A stretch of DNA of 64,000 bases from Saxidomus purpurata (lineage: Eukaryota; Mollusca; Bivalvia; Venerida; Veneridae). Positions 25,601-34,600 of this stretch are shown piece by piece. Numbering within the stretch: position 1 is the first letter of the stretch; each line of letters starts with the position of its first letter. The stretch spans positions 20,274,407-20,338,406 of the forward strand of contig JAFMSR010000018.1 in NCBI GenBank assembly GCA_022818135.1, written 5' to 3'. The notes beneath the pieces were generated by a model. It was given only the letters and a program-made list of their open reading frames with translations, was not told where the DNA came from and ran no database searches. The position numbers were made by a program, and so were the translations under genes.

Positions 25601-28600
25601 TCACTTGTTTCAGATCCTTGCTGAACCTCCATATGTTTTCAGTTTCTACATTTTTTGGTCTTTCACATGCTGTTTCAACTTGCCTCTGTTCCCCAACTGC
25701 AAAACCTGCAACTTTGTTTGCTTAAGCTATCTGTTTCTGACAGCTGTTGTTTTGCATGTTTCAATGATTTTTCTGACACTTCTACTCTGTTCCCCAAAGC
25801 TGTACTGAAACCTGCAAACTTTATTTCAGATCCTGGGTGGTTCAAGCTAATCGGTTTCTGACAGCTGTTGTTTTGCATGTTTCATTGCTGTTTCTGACAC
25901 TTGTACTCTGTTCCCAGAGGCTGTACTTAAACCTGCAAACCTTGTTTCAGATGCTGGAATATTGAAGTTATCAGTTTCTGACAGTTCTTGTTTTGCATGT
26001 TTCAATGCTGTTTCTGACACTTGTACTCTGTTCCCCAAAGCTGTACTGAAACCTGCAAACTTTGTTTCAGATCCTGGGCGGTTCAAGTGATCGGTTTCTG
26101 ACAGCTGTTGTTTTGTATGTTTCAATGCTGTTTCTGACACCTGTACTCTGTTCCCAGAAGCTTTACTAAAGCCTGCAAACTTTGTTTCGGATGCTGGGTG
26201 GTTCAAGTTATCAGTTTCTGACAGCTGTTGTTTTGCATGTTTCAATGCTGTTTCTGACACCTGTACTCTGTTCCCAGATGCAGTACTAAAACCTGCAAAC
26301 TTTGTTTCAGATGCTGGGTCATTGAAGTCATCAATTTCTGACAGCTGTTGTTTTGCATGTTTCAATGCTGTTTCTGACACCTGTACTCTGTTCCCAGATG
26401 CTGTACTAAAACCTGCAAACTTTGTTTCAGATCCTGTGTCAGTGAAGTCATCAGTTTCTAACAGCTGTTGTTTTGCATGTTTCAGTGCTGTTTCTGACAC
26501 CTGTACTCTGTTCCCAGATGCTGTACTAAAACCTGCAAACTTTGTTTCAGATCCTGTGTCAGTGAAGTTATCAGTTTCTGACAGCTGTTGTTTTGCATGT
26601 TTCAGTGCTGATTCTGACACCTTGAACTTTGTTCCCAGATGCTGTACTAAAGCCTGCAAACTTTGTTTCAGATGCTGGGTCATTGCAGTCATCACTTTCT
26701 GACAGCTGTTGTTTTGCATGTTTTAATGCTGTTTCTGACACTTGTACTTTGTTCCCAGAGGCTGTACTAAAGCCTGCAAACTTTGTTTCAGATCCTGGGT
26801 GGTTCAAGTTATCAGTTTCTGTCAGCTGTTGTTTTGCACGTTTCAATGCTGTTTCTGACACCTGTACTCTGTTCCCAGATGCTGTACTAAAACCTGCAAA
26901 CTTTGTTTCAGATCCTGTGTCAGTGAAGTTATCAGTTTCTGACAGCTGTTGTTTTGCATGTTTCAGTGCTGATTCTGACACCTTAACTCTGTTCCCAGAT
27001 GCTGTACTAAAACCTGCAAACTTTGTTTCAGATGCTGGGTCATTGAATTCATCAGTCTCTGACAGCTGTTGTTTAGCATGTTTCAATGCTATTTCTAACA
27101 CTTGTATTCTGTTCCCCGAGGCTGTGCTTAATCCAGGAAACTTTGTATCAGCTTTTTCAGTAACTCTTTCACTTATAAGTGTTGATTCTGCATATTTAAG
27201 GGATTTTTCTGAAACCTGAATATTCTCTCCTGAATCTGTACTTAAGTCACAAAATTCTTTAGAGCATGTTTTGTTCTCTACTAAGCTGCTACTGAATACT
27301 GCATTTGCAACTTTCAAAGCTTTTTCAGATATGATGTCTTCCATCCTTTCTGCTGAACTAGAATTATAGGATTCATCTTTTGCATTCAAATCAACATCAT
27401 CCACCAAACTGCTTTTGGCATGTTTAATAGCTGTTTCTGATACCTCAAGTTTTTTCCCCGAGGCTGTTCTAAAACCACAGAAAACAGCAAGATGGCCATC
27501 ATCATCTACTTCAGGAAAAGTCTTCTCATTTATGCCATTAACTGGTACAGAATTAAGTTTATTTGATTTACTTTTACCAGTTATATTAAGTCTAGAACAC
27601 TCTGGTACAACACAATCACTAGGTGTTTTACTTAGCTCACCATCACCATCACTTACAATTGCCTTCATCTCTTTATTGTCTCCATCCAATGTTTGCTTTG
27701 CAACCTTAAGTGCTTCTTGTGAAATATGTACCGACTTTCCACTGGCAGTTTGGAATAAGCATACAGATGGTATCTGTTCCTTTTCTTGTAATAAATCATC
27801 TTCACATGTTTTTTCCAGCACATTGCTGTTCAGTGATTTTCTGGCTTCCTTCAATGCTGTCTCAGATATTCCAACATCTGTACCACTCGCAATTTTGAAA
27901 CCATTAGGCTCAATCAGTTTATGCTCAAGAATGATATCGGGACAAACAATACCTTCAGATGTTTCACATCTACTTTCACTGTGTGCTTTTACATCTGATT
28001 CTTCTGTGCTTGATGAAATCACATGTGTTTCATAATTTGTTTGCAATGTACATATTAATGATTCATTGATTGTAGAGCATTGGATACCACTAGTATTATT
28101 TTGACTGCAGTTCTGATTAGATATTTTACTTTTGTTATTTCTTGTAACTTCATCTGCTGACAAGCACTGATCAGACAAGGCAACTTCTTGCATTCCACAC
28201 ATTAAACTTTTTCACACCATTCACATTGTTGTTCTCATTATATATATTTGAACTATGACCGGAAATTGAAACCTTTACTTGTCATTATTTCATCTTCTGT
28301 AATTTCAATGTTCATTACTTTTTTGTCAGTAACATTATTCATATCTGGCTGCATACTATCTTGTATGCTGTTCCCTTCATCACATTTTGATAACAACTTT
28401 TCTGCAGATTCTAAAGCTGTCTCAGAAATTGACAAAGACCTACCTGATGCAGTTGAAAAACCAATAAAATTTGTTTTATTTCCAGCTAGTTTGTCCGTGA
28501 GATTGGGCTTCAAATCACCTGTTTGAGGTTTACTTTCAGTTTTGTCACTTCCATACTGCTGTGAAGTTTCTCTATCTTTGCTTCTATTTATACTTTCATT

Positions 28601-31600
28601 ATGTGAAGTGATCTCAGATTCACCGATTTCCTCCTCTGCTGCAAAGTCTCCAAGCTTCACAGTTTTATTTCCTTCTTTCTCACTGTTGGCAACATTTTCA
28701 TAGTCTAAACCTTCATTCATGTCAATAGATTTCATCTGTGTAAACTCCATGTCATCTTCAAACATCTGACTCATTCCTTGCAAGTCATCAATACTCACAC
28801 CAGTTGTGTCGCTGACAATTTTATCTTTAATGTCTGAATTCTCAAATGATTCAGACTTAATGGTGTTGCAATCTGTTTCAGTTAAAGATATTTTACTGGC
28901 TTGTATTTTGTCATTAATTGTCAAGTCTTTCTCTTTATCCAGGCCCCAATGTTTTGATTTTGATTCTGGATAAGGGATTGTCTGATTTGTTGCTCTTTTC
29001 AAATTACTTTTATTTACAATTTCCTGACAGTTTCTCACACTGTTTTCAGTGACTGCTTCTGTGCTAGCCAAATCTGTATGTGGTTGCTTTGTACATGCCC
29101 AGTCTTTCATTACTGATTGTGGATACTTTTCATGACTAGAAATCCTTGTAATTTTTGGAGGCTTAAATGGGCGAAACCCTTTTGGAACACTTGCCTCTGC
29201 TGACAAAGTTTTATTAATAGTTTCTACTTGTCCAGTAACAGATTTTTCTTTCTCTATTTTCTCTTTCCCATTTCTTTTCAAATCTTCTAAGTCTTTTAGT
29301 TCATCTTCAAAACATTTGGAGTTGTTTGCATGAATTCCATCAACTACAAAATCATTCTCAAATTCTAATTTTAGTCTCTCTGCAACTGACATTTTGTCAA
29401 ATCTTTACTCGTGTTCTTTTTCAATCCTTCTCTGGATTTGACAGCTTTATCTGAAAATCCAACATGCTCTTTCAATTTATGAATACCACTTTCTCTACCT
29501 GAAGTATGTTCTAATTTACAAGTAGCAACAGGAACTTCTGCATCTAAAGTTCCTTTCTGTATTATAGCTAAATTACTGTTTGTTTCCCTTTCCTCTTTAC
29601 TATTTAAAAAAGGTTTATTTGCTTGAAAAACTGTCTGGGCAGATAGCATCATTTTATTCTTTTTTTCAAAATCCGCTGGAATATTCAAAGTAGGTGTCAC
29701 ATTACTGTCAGTCTCATTCAAAAGTTTCTCTGCATGTTTCAATTTCTCTTCACTGAAGGCCACAGATTTGCCACTAGCAGTCTGAAAACCCATACATTTT
29801 GAATTTTGAAAAGAGAAAGATTGCTCTGACTGGTCATAAATTGAAGATCTACTTTCATTAACTGTCTTATTATTTACATTTAGCTCCGTTTCATTTTTCT
29901 GATCTTGACCTGCATGTGCACAAACAGACATATCATCTCTAAATGTTCCACCCACTGCTGACTTAGGTATGACTCCATTACTCTGAACTTCATGCTTCTC
30001 AAAACTTAATTCATCAAAATTACATTCTTTTTTAGGTTTGTCCATATCTTTGTTCAAAGTCTCCATAGGCTCCATTTTACGTCTGTGTGTTTCAGTCCCC
30101 CTGTTTACTGAAACATCAGCATTCTTTCTATCTAATTCATGTTCATTGCTTTCATATCTTCTTGGTATTTGTCTTTCGGGCATTTCACAGTCACTTAAGT
30201 CATTCTTTAAATCATCGAATTTGTTTTCAGTTTCGAGATGAAAGCCTTCATCTGGTTCCATCTCTTCACACCATTCAGAGAATTCAATGTCTTCAATAAA
30301 TGCATCTTCAATACCACTTTCATTTTTCATACCAACTACATTCTCACTCTTGCTTGTAACTTGAATATCACAGTGTGGTTTAAATGTTTTGCTTTCTTCT
30401 TCTAATAAACCTGCTGCTTTTTCTAAAGCTTGTTCTGGTACAAGAATGTCTTTCCCAGATGCCAGTTGGAATCCCTTGCACATGTTACTAGTCCTACCAG
30501 GTGTACTAAAACCCTTACTGTCTACAAAAGGTTTAGTAAAGTCAGTTGCAGATTTATCTACGTGTAATGACAATGCATCTTTTTCTGAGGCTTGAGCAGG
30601 TACACCACGAACTGTGCTCGGTCCAGACTGTATTCCTACAACTGATTTGACACTTTTCACTGTATTATTTGCTGTAATATCTGTATTTAAGGACATGTTG
30701 GATTTCATATCTAAGCCTGATTTAGAGTCTTGTATATCTTCACTGAATACACTTGCAGCTTTCTCTAAGGCTTCTCTTGTTATGTTAAGTGTTTTTCCAG
30801 CAGCTGACTGAAATCCTTTGAGTGCCTGTACACCACTGTGATAATTAAGAGAACACATTTCACCTTTTGTTATGTCTTTATTGTCACCCTTCACTTTATC
30901 TGCTGCTTCTGTGTGCTTGTTTTCTTGAAGAGAGCTTTCATGTTTAGACAACTTGACTGGACTACACATAGTTTCCTGTTTCAATTCAGGAATCTTGTCT
31001 TTACCTTCCTCAAGCAGTAAAGTGGCTGCCTTTTCCATTGCTTGTTTTGGTATAGAGACTGGTCTACCAGCTGCAGACTGGAAACCACAGACTGATGTGA
31101 ACTGTTGGTCACATGATTTATCTAACGGTACATTCTGCAACAGAGAAACAAATGAAATGAGCATAAAACTACAGTTCTGCTGTAAGAAAAACAAAAACTT
31201 AGATGTTACATGTAGTGACAGTTGTACATGAATAACAACCAGTATGCTAACAATGGGAGTAAACTTAACATACAGCTGTTATGACGCTATACCGTTTCTG
31301 CGCAAAGCCATTGCTATCTGACCTAGGTTGATATCTAAAGTTCAATATGTAGGAGACATAATAAAAGTGTGAGATCTGAACAAATGCTGTAAAATACCAG
31401 GACATTGGTTGAAATAAATAAAACTCTCTGAATACCTTTGTTGTACTGCCTGGTGGTGACATTTTGCTTTCACCTGTTATACCATCAGCCTTGATCTGCC
31501 CCATCACACTATTCCGCTGAACATTTTCTTTTTCTACAACCATATTAACTGCATTAATAGGCAAATGTTCTCCCATTTCCTTATCATGTTTATGAGTATC

Positions 31601-34600
31601 TACTGACTTATCTAAATCTTTATCCAACACAGTTTCTACCTTCACTGAGCTAAGTAACACTTTCTTGTTCAAATTTTTAGTTTCATTTTCTTTGTATTGG
31701 AAAACTTTAGAAGAAGCACCTCCAATATGACTGACAGACGGGTAGAAAAAACACTTTGCTTTCACCGGTTTCACTGGTTTCTCTCTATTGTCTCTGTTGT
31801 CTTTTTTTGCTGCAGCATTTTCTTCACAAGTTACAGGTTTCTCAGCCACATTACACATTTCATTCAGAGCTGATTGAGAAACTTGGGAAAATAATTCCTC
31901 TTCTGAGTTATCATCCAATTGTTCCCTCACAGATGACACTACCAAGTTACCTGTCTCACTTCTGTGTCCTGTACCAGACTTCAGTTCCTGGTTCTCTGAC
32001 TTGTTACTTTGGTTCTTCTCTCTGTTACTTCTTACCAACACACCAGATTTTGTTTTTCTATTTTGGTCAGGACATTTGCTCTGATCACACAATCTATCAT
32101 TATTACTTTTTAGGGGACTATTATTATTTTCCATCAATGACTCTTTTTTATTTTTTTTAGTATTCTCATCTTTGATACGAGTTTTTATTGCAATCTCACT
32201 TACAGTTCCAGAATCATTGCCCTTGCGCATATATCTTTCATTAACTGAGTCACTGGTTTTACTACTTTTAGACATACGTTCTTCTTTGTTTTTTAATGAT
32301 TTTGCTCTAGGTCTCTTCTTGTCTGCCCTCCTCTCCCAGGATGTACTTTGTTCAGGTATAAAAGTACACTTCTTAACATTATCTGAAAACCTGACTTTCT
32401 TAGTAGAAGAGGTTTTCGCCTTTTTATCGGAAGTCAGTATTGACTGCAATGATCCTTTTGGTGAGGATACATTCAGAGCAGAGTCATACGAGACTTCAGC
32501 TGCACTTTCAATGTCTGAACTGATACTTTCTTCCATTTCCAGGGACTTTCGCTTTCTCGATGGCGCTGGTTTTCTTCTCCCAACTGAGGCAGCTGGAGGG
32601 TCAAAGAAATCAGACAACACATCATCAATGGAACTTCTCTCACATCTGGAGGACACGCCTGGAGACTTGCGGCCTTTTACTTTACTATGACTGCTTTTTT
32701 GGGAGAAGGTAGGTGACAAGGAAAAATCTTGAAGGTCTTTCTTTTTGTCAATGTCTTTAACAGATTTTGAATCTGGTCCATTCTTTACTGACTTATTGAT
32801 ATCATTACCATTCAAACCAGCAAAGCTGTTTCTATTTTTAGATTTATATTTCTTTGAACTTTCCGTCAAAATATCTTGCTTACCACTTAACCTCTTTTTA
32901 ATATTTTCTTTCAGATTTTCTGTACACTTATCTGCTACTAGACTTTGTTCTGGAATATCTGCTTTTGTGCTAACTTCCTGGGATAATGTAGAATTTGATG
33001 TACTCCTTGTCTCATGTGCTTTAAGTGTCTCCCTTATAGTCTGGTTGCCGTTTTTGCTAGACTGTGTCAGGGTAGACTGTGTTAGGGTAGACTGTGGCTG
33101 ATCAGACTTGGAAGCATCTAAATCAGACTGTTCCTCTTCAAATGTACTATCCAAGGGTAGAACAGAGTCACCAGTGGTATCCAGACTACCTCCTGGAGAA
33201 AACAAGGCTCTAGCTGTATCCTATATACAAATAAAAAATAAGTATGTTTGTTAAAATATAGTTAATTTGGCTAGATATTTAAATGAAATAGTAGTCTGTC
33301 AATGAAATGCATAATATAATAATGGTTATCCTGATAGTTTATAGAACAAAGAAAATCTTTATACAATGTAAACATTCACTATGGGCTCTTTATACACTGT
33401 TATTTCTAATTATTCTGTCAAAATTAAGTATTGAGAAGTCAAAATACATAAATCTGGTTGCATACGGTCTATGCCTGCTTTGATATTCCAACATCCAATA
33501 TGTAATATGTATTACGTAATAGTTAAGAGGCTAAATAGAGAAATTCATACAATATAGAAACCCAAAGGAGGGAGCGCTAGCGACTGATTGTGATTACAAT
33601 GTCATTATATGACCCTTGATTGGACAATAAAATATATTCTATTCTATAAATGTCAATTTTCTTCACTTCCTAAGTATAAGTAAGACCTGACAAAGATTAC
33701 AGAAAATGGTGCCAAAACTATGGTCTCTTTTCTATTAATGTTTTTTTTACATTTGACCTGGTAACTACAAAAATAGTTTTTCTAACAGTTGTCACAGTAT
33801 CAAATGTTACGGCGATTTTAGTTTACAAGACAAACATTTTGGCAAGCAATTGGCAATAAAATGTAAAGTTCTGCAGTCTCTAGAGTAATGATAAAGTTTG
33901 TGAGCCAACATGTATATAATCAACAGACATCAGACAGTCACAATTATAGTTCTCAAGTAAACATGTTGTGCTCAGGAGAGGTAAAATGCAAAACTTACTT
34001 TTGTTTTTGCCGATGAGGCATCAACTTCACTCACAAGTAACTCTGAAAATATTAAGTTTCAATGTAAAAAAAGATTTAAGACAGGTTTGGCCCATGTTGA
34101 CACGGTCTTCTGTGACTTGTACCCTATCACTACAAGTTTTAACTCAATATTTTCTTAGAACAAGAGCTGTCCATAAGACAGCAAGCTCGACTATTGTGGG
34201 TGTTTGCTTAGAAAACAAAACTTTTATCAGTGTAATAGCAAAACAAAATTCTGCTAACTATTAAGTATAAACTAGGAAAGTTAAATCATAAAAAGAGTCA
34301 AAATCTATACCGGTACTACAGATTTAATTTTTGGTAAATTAATTGTTTGATACAAAATTTACCCCTGAACACTATTGCTAAGTTTGATATAACTACCATA
34401 AGTGGTAACTGAGATATGTGCATGATAGTACCTTGCATGCAAAACTTTAACCAAATTTTCAAAGTCAAACAAGGGCCATAATTTGCACTAAATTTAAACA
34501 AGAGTTATCTGTCTTGACTGTGTGACACCTCTTAAGACTAAAAAGTTTTAGTAGTATCATAAGTGGTTCTGAGTATGTGCATGTAGTACCTAGCAGGCAA

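Noticed and set aside
25690..27150. CRISPR-like or satellite interpretation of regular repeats
   Set aside because: Repeats are contiguous, coding and match BRC units of a gene whose other exons are clear; the organism is an animal.
26322..27219. Long plus-strand open frames over the BRC array
   Set aside because: They are antisense translations of the 120-bp repeat, whose length keeps all frames in register; the minus strand gives the conserved BRC motif.
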